NCBI GenBank assembly: GCA_030526885.1
Contig: JAUNBV010000030.1
Coordinates: forward strand, 1-15,126
Direction of reading: 5' to 3'
DNA: 15,126 bases
From: Syntrophomonadaceae bacterium
Lineage (GTDB): Bacteria; Bacillota; Syntrophomonadia; Syntrophomonadales; Syntrophomonadaceae
Both the position numbers and the translations under genes were made by a program. Below the pieces are notes generated by a model. It had not been told where the DNA came from. It saw nothing but the letters and a program-made list of their open reading frames with translations, and did not search any database. Numbering within the stretch: the first letter of the stretch is position 1; every line of letters begins with the position of its first letter. Shown piece after piece: positions 8,288 to 14,833 of this stretch.

Positions 8288-8301
8288 CCCGCGGACGCGG
8301 G
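8288..8301 (+). terminator. Weak stem-loop after dusB
   Basis: CCCGC and GCGGG can form a 5-bp stem with a GGAC loop 34 bases past the dusB stop. It is followed by an A/T-rich stretch but no run of T, so it is a doubtful end point for the cofactor operon. No better candidate was seen before the copA promoter. Confidence 0.25.
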
Positions 8302-8336
8302 ATAAAATATAATCTATGACAGAGATATGATATGAG

Positions 8337-8365
8337 TTGACAAATACGGGGTGGAGGTATATTAT
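8337..8365 (+). promoter_or_regulatory. SigmaA-type promoter of the copper operon
   Basis: TTGACA (8337-8342) and TATTAT (8360-8365) are separated by exactly 17 bases. This is a near-consensus vegetative promoter, predicted to start RNA near 8372. The whole spacer is one arm of the CsoR-like repeat, so a bound repressor would block RNA polymerase. A GGGAGG ribosome site at 8402-8407 and the copA GTG at 8415 follow. Confidence 0.85.
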
Positions 8366-8396
8366 GAATTGCACAATATACCCCCACCCCGTATTT
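8342..8396. promoter_or_regulatory. Two inverted CsoR-like operator copies
   Basis: ATACGGGGTGGAGGTAT (8344-8360) and ATACCCCCACCCCGTAT (8378-8394) are inverted copies differing at one base. With flanking pairs they form 22-base arms (8342-8363 and 8375-8396) around 11 bases. Each copy alone has the CsoR-site look: outer ATAC/GTAT symmetry enclosing a G/C tract, as in known TACCC...GGGTA copper operators. The first arm fills the promoter spacer and the second lies just after the expected RNA start. Because the first arm is not transcribed, the symmetry acts in DNA, not as an RNA hairpin. The repressor is very probably the csoR product of this operon. Confidence 0.78.
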
Positions 8397-8414
8397 TGAA
8401 AGGGAGGTTGCATC

Positions 8415-10655
8415 GTGAAAGAAGAAGTCTATTTGATCGACGGCATGTCCTGTGCGGCCTGTAGCAGCGCTGTGGAGCGTGTCACCCGCAAGCTGGACGG
8501 CGTTGAACGCAGCGATGTCAATCTCATGACCAACCGCATGACGGTGTTGTATGATGAGAAGCGTGTTACTCCGGAGCTAATCATACAAAAGGTAGAAAAG
8601 GCCGGTTTTGGAGCCCGCCCTATGCCGGTGGGCCGAACAGGGGAAAACACGGATGCATTGGAAGCGGAAGAGATTGCGGTATCCTTCGGACAAATCGTTA
8701 CCGCAGCTATTCTGTCCGCGCTCCTGTTATATGTGTCAATGGGCACCATGTTGTTCAATGACCTGCCGTTGCCTGTCTTTGTGGATGCGGGCCGCAACCC
8801 CATGGGGTATGCCGTGACCCAGCTTCTGCTCACCCTTCCGGTACTCTACTGCGGACGGAAGTTTTTCATCGGCGGGTTCAGCGCGCTCTTGCATCTCAAT
8901 CCCAACATGAATACGCTGGTAGCGCTTGGATGTTCCAGTTCCTTCTTGTATAGTGTGGCAATCACCGCTCTCATTCCCGTCAATGTACATTACGTTCATC
9001 AACTGTATTACGAATCCGCCGCCGTGGTTATCACCCTGATTATGTTGGGTAAATATCTGGAGGGCAACAGCAAGCGCAAAACCGGCGATGCTATCCGCAA
9101 GCTTACCGAACTGGCGCCAGACGTTGCCACCCTGATTAAAGACGGCGTTACCTCAGAGGTAGCAACCGCTTCGCTGCAGATCGGCGATATCGTGTTGGTG
9201 CGCCCCGGCAGCAGAATACCGCTGGATGGGATCGTGACTGAAGGCAGCGGCGCGGTGGACGAATCGATGCTGACCGGAGAAAGCTTACCCATTGAAAAAG
9301 CTTCCGGCGACCAAGTGACGGGCGGCAGCATTAATTGTGAAGGCGCGCTATATGTCGAAGTGACCCGCACTGGTGAAAACACTACTCTGGCACAGATCAT
9401 CCGATTGGTGGAGGACGCGCAGGGCAAAAAAGCGCCTATATCCCGCATCGCCGATCGAGTGGCGGGCGTGTTTGTCCCCGTGGTTATAGCCATCGCCATC
9501 ATTGCTGCTGCGGTCTGGCTGCTGGCCGGTCAGCAAACCGCCTTTGCCTTAAGCGTATTTACCGCAGTGCTGGTCATCGCCTGCCCCTGCGCGCTGGGGC
9601 TGGCGACGCCGACGGCCATCATCGTCGGCTCCGGCCTGGGCGCTTCGCACGGCATCCTGATAAAAAGCGGGGAGGCTCTGGAAACTACGCATCACGCGGA
9701 TGTGGTGGTACTGGACAAAACTGGCACCGTGACCGAAGGCAAGCCGACCGTCACCGCGGTCTCGGCGAGGGGAATAAGCGAGGACGAATTGCTGACTCTG
9801 GCGGCTGCCATTGAGACGCTTTCCGATCATCCCCTGGCTAAAGCCATTGTCAACCACGCTAATGAAAAAGGATTGAGCGGCGGCCTGAATACAACCGATT
9901 TCACCAGCCTTGCCGGACGAGGCGTTAAAGCCGTTATGAGCGATGGACGGCGGGTGCTGATGGGAAATCGCAGGATGTTGGAGGAAGCGGGAATCGATAT
10001 AGCCCCGTTGATAGCAGAAGCGGAAGATCTCTCCGGGTCGGGGCACACCCTGGTATTTATTGCCGCGGATGACGCGCTATGTGGCATGATAGGCATCTCC
10101 GATATTATAAAGGCTACCAGTCCTCCCGCTATTGCAGGATTACAGCAACTGGGCATGAAAGTGCTCATCCTGACCGGAGATAACCGTAACGCAGCCGCCC
10201 ACATCGCTGCCCAGTCCGGTGCCGATGAGTTTATTGCCGAAGTGCTGCCTGGGGACAAAGCAGGCGTGATAGCCGATTTACAAGCGCAGGGGCATACCGT
10301 GGTGATGGTGGGCGACGGTGTCAACGACGCGCCGGCGCTGGCACAGGCGGATGTCGGCTGCGCTATCGGCAACGGCAGCGACGTTGCCATCGAATCCGCC
10401 GACATAATACTGATGCGCAGCGATTTAAACGATGTCACCCGCGCCATAAGGCTCAGCCGTTTAACCATCCGTAACATTAAGCAAAACTTGTTTTGGGCAT
10501 TTTGTTATAATGTAATCGGACTACCGATAGCTGCCGGAGCGCTCTATCCGGTCAACGGGCTGCTGTTAAGCCCCATGATCGCCGGACTGGCGATGTCTTT
10601 AAGCTCGCTGTGCGTAGTATCCAATGCGTTGCGGCTGGGGAGGAAAGAGTTATGA
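8415..10655 (+). CDS. copA: Cu+-exporting P1B-type ATPase CopA
   Basis: CopA pumps Cu(I) out of the cytoplasm using ATP. The 746-residue protein has one N-terminal heavy-metal-associated domain with GMSCAAC (Cys13, Cys16). Membrane helices flank the actuator domain, which carries TGES (287-290). The metal-site helix has CPC (390-392) in VIACPCALGLATPTA. The phosphorylation motif DKTGTVTEG begins at Asp434, the nucleotide-domain HP pair is at 472-473, and the hinge GDGVND is at 633-638. Late helices carry Tyr698-Asn699 (FCYN) and MSLSS (727-731), the residues that mark the Cu+ (P1B-1) subgroup rather than Zn/Cd pumps. The start is GTG at 8415 behind GGGAGG. Its stop overlaps the csoR start (ATGA). 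Having one metal-binding domain rather than two is common. Confidence 0.97.
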   Translation: MKEEVYLIDGMSCAACSSAVERVTRKLDGVERSDVNLMTNRMTVLYDEKRVTPELIIQKVEKAGFGARPMPVGRTGENTDALEAEEIAVSFGQIVTAAILSALLLYVSMGTMLFNDLPLPVFVDAGRNPMGYAVTQLLLTLPVLYCGRKFFIGGFSALLHLNPNMNTLVALGCSSSFLYSVAITALIPVNVHYVHQLYYESAAVVITLIMLGKYLEGNSKRKTGDAIRKLTELAPDVATLIKDGVTSEVATASLQIGDIVLVRPGSRIPLDGIVTEGSGAVDESMLTGESLPIEKASGDQVTGGSINCEGALYVEVTRTGENTTLAQIIRLVEDAQGKKAPISRIADRVAGVFVPVVIAIAIIAAAVWLLAGQQTAFALSVFTAVLVIACPCALGLATPTAIIVGSGLGASHGILIKSGEALETTHHADVVVLDKTGTVTEGKPTVTAVSARGISEDELLTLAAAIETLSDHPLAKAIVNHANEKGLSGGLNTTDFTSLAGRGVKAVMSDGRRVLMGNRRMLEEAGIDIAPLIAEAEDLSGSGHTLVFIAADDALCGMIGISDIIKATSPPAIAGLQQLGMKVLILTGDNRNAAAHIAAQSGADEFIAEVLPGDKAGVIADLQAQGHTVVMVGDGVNDAPALAQADVGCAIGNGSDVAIESADIILMRSDLNDVTRAIRLSRLTIRNIKQNLFWAFCYNVIGLPIAAGALYPVNGLLLSPMIAGLAMSLSSLCVVSNALRLGRKEL

Positions 10656-10948
10656 GCAAAGACTGTTGTTCCAAGACCAAACATCGGGAAGAACCGGAAC
10701 TGCGTGCCCTGACTAACCGTTTGAACCGTATTGAAGGGCAAATCAGAGGCATTCGGGGCATGGTTGAAAACCATGCATATTGCACCGACATCCTGATCCA
10801 GGTGTCCGCCGCGCAGTCGGCCCTGAACGCCTTCATCAAAGAACTGCTCGGCAATCATATCCGCACCTGCGTGGTAGATGATATCCGCGCAGGGAACGAC
10901 GAAGTGATCGACGATTTCCTGACCACCTTGCAAAAATTAATGAAATGA
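10652..10948 (+). CDS. csoR: Copper-sensing transcriptional repressor CsoR
   Basis: CsoR is a small all-helical DNA-binding protein that binds copper-efflux promoters as a tetramer and lets go when Cu(I) is bound. The 98-residue product has the complete copper site Cys44, His69 and Cys73 (YCTDIL and LLGNHIRTCVV), with the same 25- and 4-residue spacing as the M. tuberculosis C36-H61-C65 site. The conserved core is RLNRIEGQIRGIRGMVE, then QVSAAQSALN. The N-terminus has an added Cys-Cys pair (residues 5-6) of unknown value. I chose ATG 10652, overlapping the copA stop as ATGA and preceded by GGGGAGGA at 10637-10643; the frame is open further upstream inside copA, but that extension is not family-like. 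It lies in the operon it presumably represses, giving negative feedback. Confidence 0.95.
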   Translation: MSKDCCSKTKHREEPELRALTNRLNRIEGQIRGIRGMVENHAYCTDILIQVSAAQSALNAFIKELLGNHIRTCVVDDIRAGNDEVIDDFLTTLQKLMK

Positions 10949-10958
10949 GGTATCGGCT

Positions 10959-11159
10959 ATGACCATCCTGAAAGTAGAAGACATGCACTGTAAAAACTGC
11001 GTCAACCGTATTACCAACGCCCTGAACAAAGCGGAATTGTCCTTCTCCGTATCGTTGGATGATAAAACCGTGACCATCGAGGGCGGCCAGCAAAGCGTGG
11101 CCACCGCCATTGAAGAACTAGGCGATCTGGGCTTTGAGGCAGTCAAGACAGACGGCTGA
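10959..11159 (+). CDS. copZ: Copper chaperone CopZ (single HMA domain)
   Basis: This 66-residue protein is a single heavy-metal-associated ferredoxin-like domain that carries Cu(I) to CopA and can load CsoR. It reads MTILKVEDMHCKNCVNRI, with the MxCxxC metal motif at residues 9-14 (Cys11, Cys14), followed by the beta-alpha-beta-beta-alpha-beta pattern. The family often has a Tyr in the last loop near the metal; here the equivalent region is ELGDLGFEAV. It starts 10 bases after csoR behind a GAGG site and is the last gene of the copper operon. No good terminator is seen after it: the following 148 bases hold only a weak GGGCG/CGCCC pair (11218-11222 with 11237-11241). Confidence 0.93.
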   Translation: MTILKVEDMHCKNCVNRITNALNKAELSFSVSLDDKTVTIEGGQQSVATAIEELGDLGFEAVKTDG

Positions 11160-11181
11160 TAAGCCGATAGAACAGAAAATG

Positions 11182-11205
11182 AACCAAAAACGCAACCAAA
11201 AACAG
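11182..11205. repeat. Two-unit 12-base tandem repeat
   Basis: AACCAAAAACGC is followed at once by AACCAAAAACAG, 22 bases past the copZ stop. It is a short A-rich direct repeat with 10 of 12 positions equal. No function can be assigned; it may be slippage in noncoding DNA. Confidence 0.5.
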
Positions 11206-11307
11206 TGGGCGACTTACGGGCGGCTCCCAATTATGGCGCCCATCCCTATGCTTGGAAGGTGAACGCGCTACAAGTTAAGGCAATAATACTGGCGGGAGAG
11301 TGAATAA

Positions 11308-11796
11308 ATGGATATCGTAATCGACGCTTATGGTGAAAAAGATCTGGCCGAGATGATCTCCATATGGAACGAAATTGTAGAAGAAGGCATAGCATTTCCT
11401 CAGCTCGAATTGTTGACCATAGACAGCGGCAAAGAATTCTTTGACCAGCAAGATTTTGTAGGCGTTGCCAAATGCGATGATAAAGTAGCAGGTTTATATA
11501 TTTTACACCCCAATAATGTAGGAAGATGCGGCCATCAAGCCAATACTGGCTATGCAGTTGATTCAAATATGCGGGGATTAAAAATCGGGGAAAGCTTAGT
11601 GCGCCATTCACTGCAAAAAGCCAAGGAACTGGGTTATAAATTGATGATATTGAATGCGGTAGTAAGAGACAATGAAAGTGCCATCCATATTTATAATAAA
11701 CTAGGCTTTATAAAATTGGGGATAGTTCCGCAGGGCTTTCTTTTGAAAACAGGCGAGTATCAGGACACCATAGTTTTTTACCGCGAATTGAAGTAA
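11308..11796 (+). CDS. GNAT-family N-acetyltransferase
   Basis: The 162-residue protein is a GCN5-related acyltransferase using acetyl-CoA. The start is supported by GGGAG at 11294-11298. The acetyl-CoA pyrophosphate loop is RGLKIGESLV (89-98), following the beta-strand TGYAVDS; the later strand and helix read NAVVRDNESAIHIYNKLGF (116-134), with the usual late tyrosine (Tyr129). The segment ILHPNNVGRCGHQANTGYAV and the N-terminal EEGIAFPQLE mark a particular Firmicutes subgroup annotated only as N-acetyltransferase; the acceptor is unknown. The coding sequence is AT-richer than the operons before it: two sampled 60-base stretches have 28 and 18 G+C, against 41 in a panB stretch. This hints at separate origin. 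It looks monocistronic; I found no convincing promoter in the 148 bases upstream. Confidence 0.9.
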   Translation: MDIVIDAYGEKDLAEMISIWNEIVEEGIAFPQLELLTIDSGKEFFDQQDFVGVAKCDDKVAGLYILHPNNVGRCGHQANTGYAVDSNMRGLKIGESLVRHSLQKAKELGYKLMILNAVVRDNESAIHIYNKLGFIKLGIVPQGFLLKTGEYQDTIVFYRELK

Positions 11797-12028
11797 TAAA
11801 AGCGGTTTGTGCCCCCTTAAACCCCGTATTTTGGTTGTGTTGAGTAGCGAGTCAAACGCAAAGCCCATGACTCACGAATAATACTCCGGTTGTACCGGCT
11901 TGCCGCCGATAAGATGTTATCTATGCGGTGCTCGGGGCAAAGATAAGCGTTTTGTCGTCATAATGGACGCGGCAACGAATGGATTTAGTTCGGCCGTATG
12001 AGCATAAATTAAGGAAGGAGATTAAAAT

Positions 12029-12742
12029 ATGAATTATCCACGAAGCAATCGATATGATACGCATCTGGTGCGCCAAAAAATTATGGGACCCAATCCCATC
12101 AAGCTTGTGGAGGAACTGCTATTGAATCATCAAATCCCGCAGGGCGCGTTGGTAATGGACCTTGGCAGCGGACAAGGCCTGACCTCGGTGTTTCTGGTGA
12201 AGGAGTATGGTTTTAGGGTATTTGCCGCAGATTTATGGAGCGATCCCACCGACAACAAGCGATTTTTTGAGGCAATGAGCCTGACCCCAGAGCAGATCAT
12301 GCCCCTAAAAGCAGATGCGGAAAATTTGCCCTTTGCGGCGGAAACCTTTGATGCGGTGGTCTGCACGGATTCGTACAACTACTTCGGCCGCGACCCGGCA
12401 TACCTCGGTAAACTGCTCCCGGTCATAAAGCACGGGGGCTTCCTGTATATCGCCGTGCCCGGCATGAAAAAGGACTGTCATGACCTGATTCCCCCGGAAC
12501 TGCTGCTTTCCTGGACTCCGGAACAGCTCGATTATCTCCATGACGCGGTCTATTGGAAAAACCTTATCAGTCAAACCGAAGGCATAGAGAATCTTTCGGT
12601 TTATGAAATGGAGAGCAATGAGGAGGTCTGGGATGACTGGCTGGCCTGTGATAATGAATATGCCGAAGGTGACAGAAAATCCATGGAAGCGGGCGGCGGT
12701 CGATACTTGAATTTTGTTGCCATTGTTTTGCAAAGAAAATGA
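12029..12742 (+). CDS. Class I SAM-dependent methyltransferase
   Basis: The 237-residue protein has a Rossmann methyltransferase core. Motif I is VMDLGSGQGLTSVFL (42-56), binding S-adenosylmethionine; the acidic motif II residue is Asp68 in VFAADLW. KADAENLPF (94-102) holds the adenine-contacting acid, and FDAVVCTDSYNYFGRD is the post-motif II strand. GGFLYIAVPGM is the next strand of the core. The N-terminal MNYPRSNRYDTHLVRQKIMGPNPIKLVEEL precedes the core and is typical of a Firmicutes group of unknown substrate, probably small-molecule methyltransferases. An extended AAGGAAGGAG (12011-12020) gives a very strong ribosome site 8 bases before the ATG. The 232 bases upstream show no clear promoter. 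It is followed by a separate promoter for the CoA-transferase, so it is probably transcribed alone. Confidence 0.9.
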   Translation: MNYPRSNRYDTHLVRQKIMGPNPIKLVEELLLNHQIPQGALVMDLGSGQGLTSVFLVKEYGFRVFAADLWSDPTDNKRFFEAMSLTPEQIMPLKADAENLPFAAETFDAVVCTDSYNYFGRDPAYLGKLLPVIKHGGFLYIAVPGMKKDCHDLIPPELLLSWTPEQLDYLHDAVYWKNLISQTEGIENLSVYEMESNEEVWDDWLACDNEYAEGDRKSMEAGGGRYLNFVAIVLQRK

Positions 12743-12745
12743 TAA

Positions 12746-12774
12746 TGGACAGTTAACGCCGTCTGGTATACAAT
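12746..12774 (+). promoter_or_regulatory. SigmaA-type promoter of the CoA-transferase gene
   Basis: TGGACA (12746-12751) and TACAAT (12769-12774) are separated by 17 bases, beginning right at the end of the methyltransferase gene. RNA would start near 12781, leaving a leader of about 73 bases before the ATG at 12854. That leader holds a ribosome site, a possible mini-ORF and a hairpin. Confidence 0.65.
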
Positions 12775-12812
12775 GAATCAAAATTGCCTATTTTTGTGAA
12801 GGGAGTTGTAAT

Positions 12813-12857
12813 TTGGCTTGCAGTTATTTCGGCCGCCCACGCGGGCGGAAAGGATGA
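12813..12857 (+). CDS. Possible 14-codon leader peptide
   Basis: A TTG at 12813 lies 7 bases after AAGGGAG (12799-12805) and opens a short frame, read as (M)ACSYFGRPRGRKG, whose TGA (12855-12857) overlaps the ATG of the next gene as ATGA. The ribosome site is better placed for this TTG than for the in-frame TTG at 12818 of the main gene. If translated, it would couple to the CoA-transferase and open the hairpin in front of it. The evidence is position only; this may be chance. Confidence 0.3.
   Translation: MACSYFGRPRGRKG
12833..12848 (+). promoter_or_regulatory. GC hairpin abutting the CoA-transferase start
   Basis: CCGCCC (12833-12838) pairs perfectly with GGGCGG (12843-12848) around an ACGC loop, ending 5 bases before the ATG at 12854. 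The 3' arm covers part of the purine-rich GGCGGAAAGG that would serve as ribosome site, so the hairpin could limit initiation. Confidence 0.5.
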
Positions 12858-14182
12858 ACAGTTCCACCGGGACCTGGCAGGAGCAATATCGACGCAAGCT
12901 GTTTTCGGCGGAGGAAGTGGCAGCTCATGTCCGTGATGGCGACCGTATATGCTTAGGCGGCGGCGATACGATTCCGCGCGCCTTTGTACATGAAATGCTG
13001 ATGCGGGCGGAGAATTTGAATATGCGGCGACTGTATCTTATGGTGGGCTTCACTCAGGGCAAAGAGGAATTCATGGAAGAAAAATATGATGACATGCTGC
13101 GCATGGAGTCTATTTTCATCGGCAGTCCACCGGAGCGGGAGGCGGCCCGCCGGGGTTCCACCAGCTACGTCCCCACCAATTTGGGCAATATCCGCGAGTG
13201 GTTGGATACCCACAATCCGCGTATTGTAGCCATCGGAGTAAGCCCACCCAATGAGGACGGTTACATGAGCCGTTCGACTTTTGGCGGTTTGTGCCACCGC
13301 AGTATCATCGAAAACGCAGAAATAGTGATTGCGGAAGTCAATAACGTTCTGCCCAATCTGGGCGGCCCCGATTTAAAGCTTCACGTTTCCGAGGTGGATT
13401 ATATTTTAGAGGACAATCATCCGCTGGGGTGGATAACCGATATCCCCACCACCGAGAAGGAACAGCAGATTGGCGCTTACATTGCTGATTTCGTTCCCAA
13501 CGGAGCCACCATCCAACTCGGATTCGGCGGCCTGTCCACGGCGGTAGGATTCTTCCTCAAGGACAAAAAAGATTTGGGAGTGCATTCCGAGGTCATCGGC
13601 ACATCTATCGTTGACCTCATGAAGTGCGGCGCCATCAACAACAGCAAAAAGACTTATATGCCGGGCAAATCGGTGGGTTGCTTCTCCCCCGGCAACGCCA
13701 GCGTAATAGAGTATCTGCACAACAATGAAGATTTTTTCTTTACCGAAATCGGCAATATCAACGATCCGAATATAATTGCCCGCAACAATGCTATGATTTC
13801 CATCAATAACACACTGATGATAGATCTTACCGGTCAAGCCAATTCCGAAGCGCTGGGCAAGGTTCAGTACAGCGGCAGCGGCGGACAGTTGCAGTTTGTC
13901 ATCGGTTCGCAGATGTCGCCCGGCGGGGTCAGCATTCTGGCGCTCAATTCCACTTACATTGACAAGCAGGGCAGATTACAGTCCAAAATCGTTCCTGAGA
14001 TGCCGGCGGGGAGCGTGATAACTACTCCGCGTACATTTGTTGACGTGGTGGTGACCGAGTACGGCGCGGTCAAGCTTAAATACATATCCGCCGATCAGCG
14101 TATGAAGGCCCTTATCTCCATCGCCCACCCTGATTTCAGGGACGAGCTTAGATTTTACGTGCGCCAATGGGGCCGGCGCTGA
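12854..14182 (+). CDS. CoA-transferase of the 4-hydroxybutyrate/butyryl-CoA:acetate type
   Basis: The 442-residue protein belongs to the acetyl-CoA hydrolase/transferase family, which moves CoA between short acyl groups through a glutamyl-CoA intermediate. Seen in order: WQEQYRRKLFSAEEVA, the first-domain glycine loop ICLGGGDTIP, GVSPPNEDGYMS, QLGFGGLSTAVG, and the catalytic region LGVHSEVIGTSIVDL with presumed nucleophile Glu246. Then come ANSEALG, the oxyanion and CoA region QYSGSGGQLQFVIGSQMSPGG, EYGAVKLKY and the AHPDFRDEL tail. All are intact. Likely activities are 4-hydroxybutyrate, butyrate, propionate or crotonate CoA transfer, supporting fermentation to short-chain acids; the acyl group cannot be decided by eye. 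I chose ATG 12854 because WQEQYRRKL then falls at the usual place; an in-frame TTG at 12818 would add 12 unconserved residues. It has its own promoter and stands alone. Confidence 0.92.
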   Translation: MNSSTGTWQEQYRRKLFSAEEVAAHVRDGDRICLGGGDTIPRAFVHEMLMRAENLNMRRLYLMVGFTQGKEEFMEEKYDDMLRMESIFIGSPPEREAARRGSTSYVPTNLGNIREWLDTHNPRIVAIGVSPPNEDGYMSRSTFGGLCHRSIIENAEIVIAEVNNVLPNLGGPDLKLHVSEVDYILEDNHPLGWITDIPTTEKEQQIGAYIADFVPNGATIQLGFGGLSTAVGFFLKDKKDLGVHSEVIGTSIVDLMKCGAINNSKKTYMPGKSVGCFSPGNASVIEYLHNNEDFFFTEIGNINDPNIIARNNAMISINNTLMIDLTGQANSEALGKVQYSGSGGQLQFVIGSQMSPGGVSILALNSTYIDKQGRLQSKIVPEMPAGSVITTPRTFVDVVVTEYGAVKLKYISADQRMKALISIAHPDFRDELRFYVRQWGRR

Positions 14183-14808
14183 GCGGCAACCGAATCGCCA
14201 TTGCCGGTGCTTTATAGCGCTGAGAGCTGATTTGATCTTCATTCCCGCCATACGGTGAGGATTTAAGCGACCTGCCTTGCCGGATTTGATAAACGCGCCG
14301 GGTGGGCCGTGCTTTTAACCGTTCTCCCGAAAGCTCCAAAACAATTCTTCATCTGTGAAGTCCTGCAATTGCTGGGGATGAATTCCCGCCGGGCGGCATT
14401 TCCGCCGGCTGCTTGATTTTACTGTGCACGTAAGCTATCGGTTTTACCAAAAGCTTTTCATAATATCCGCCTTTCTGCATTATTACGTATTAGGAAGGCG
14501 ACTGTCGCTACCGTCAAGTCCTGTCGGCAAGTTTAAAAACCATTGCCTCTTGCTGCCTGTCCAGGCTCATTTTCACTTAAAAGCCGCTTTTGAAAAACGC
14601 TGAACCCTTTAGTATCAATGAGCAGCGGGACAAAAATATATCGCTATGGTAAATATAGCTGTAATTCCTTATTATTCTATAGCCGGCTAGCATACGGCCG
14701 CTATCTTGCCTTACAATCTGTTATTCCTGACGCTTAGAGTATAGCGGCAGCAGGCATAGGGAACAAGCATACGCTGATTGGCCCCTACCGCGGCGCCTGA
14801 TTTTATTA
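14183..14808. other. Long spacer without a convincing gene
   Basis: About 626 bases between the CoA-transferase stop and the rapZ promoter region contain no frame that I can defend as a gene on either strand. Visible structures are CGGCAA/TTGCCG (14184-14189 with 14201-14206), a GC hairpin at 14388-14409, CGCCTTTC/GGAAGGCG (14468-14475 with 14493-14500, one G-T pair), and an 8-base pair GCCGCTAT/ATAGCGGC (14697-14704 with 14741-14748). Short minus-strand frames exist but lack ribosome sites. It may hold an untranslated RNA, decayed gene remnants, or long leader and trailer DNA. Confidence 0.55.
14388..14409 (+). terminator. GC hairpin with T-rich tail, possible terminator
   Basis: GCCGG-G-CGG (14388-14396, one bulged G) pairs with CCGCCGGC (14402-14409) around CATTT. 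It is followed by TGCTTGATTTTA, an imperfect T-rich tail on the + strand. It lies about 205 bases after the CoA-transferase stop and is the best terminator candidate there, but the tail is not a clean T-run. Confidence 0.4.
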
Positions 14809-14814
14809 TATAAT
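14809..14814 (+). promoter_or_regulatory. Probable -10 element before rapZ
   Basis: TATAAT is a perfect -10 match 20-25 bases before the rapZ ATG. No good -35 is present at 16-18 bases upstream (TACCGC at the 17-base position), so the promoter is weak, activated, or misread. The RNA leader would be only about 13 bases long. Confidence 0.4.
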
Positions 14815-14833
14815 ACTGTTATAGAGGGAGATG

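Noticed and set aside
8342..8396. Reading the copA upstream repeat as an RNA terminator or riboswitch
   Set aside because: The first arm lies between -35 and -10 and would not be in the transcript, so no RNA hairpin can form from the two arms.
10610..10651. Upstream extension of csoR into copA
   Set aside because: The ATG at 10652 has a strong ribosome site and gives the normal CsoR N-terminus; the 14 extra residues are copA read in another frame.
12818..12853. TTG start adding 12 residues to the CoA-transferase
   Set aside because: The extra residues are not family-like, the ribosome site is 12 bases away, and ATG 12854 places the conserved WQEQYRRKL segment correctly. Not fully excluded.
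14349..14480. 43-codon minus-strand frame containing KPIAYVHSKIKQPAEMPPGG, loosely like the N-terminus of TrmO/TsaA proteins
   Set aside because: No ribosome site, the similarity ends after about 20 residues, and its centre is the GC hairpin at 14388-14409, which explains the codons better as structure.
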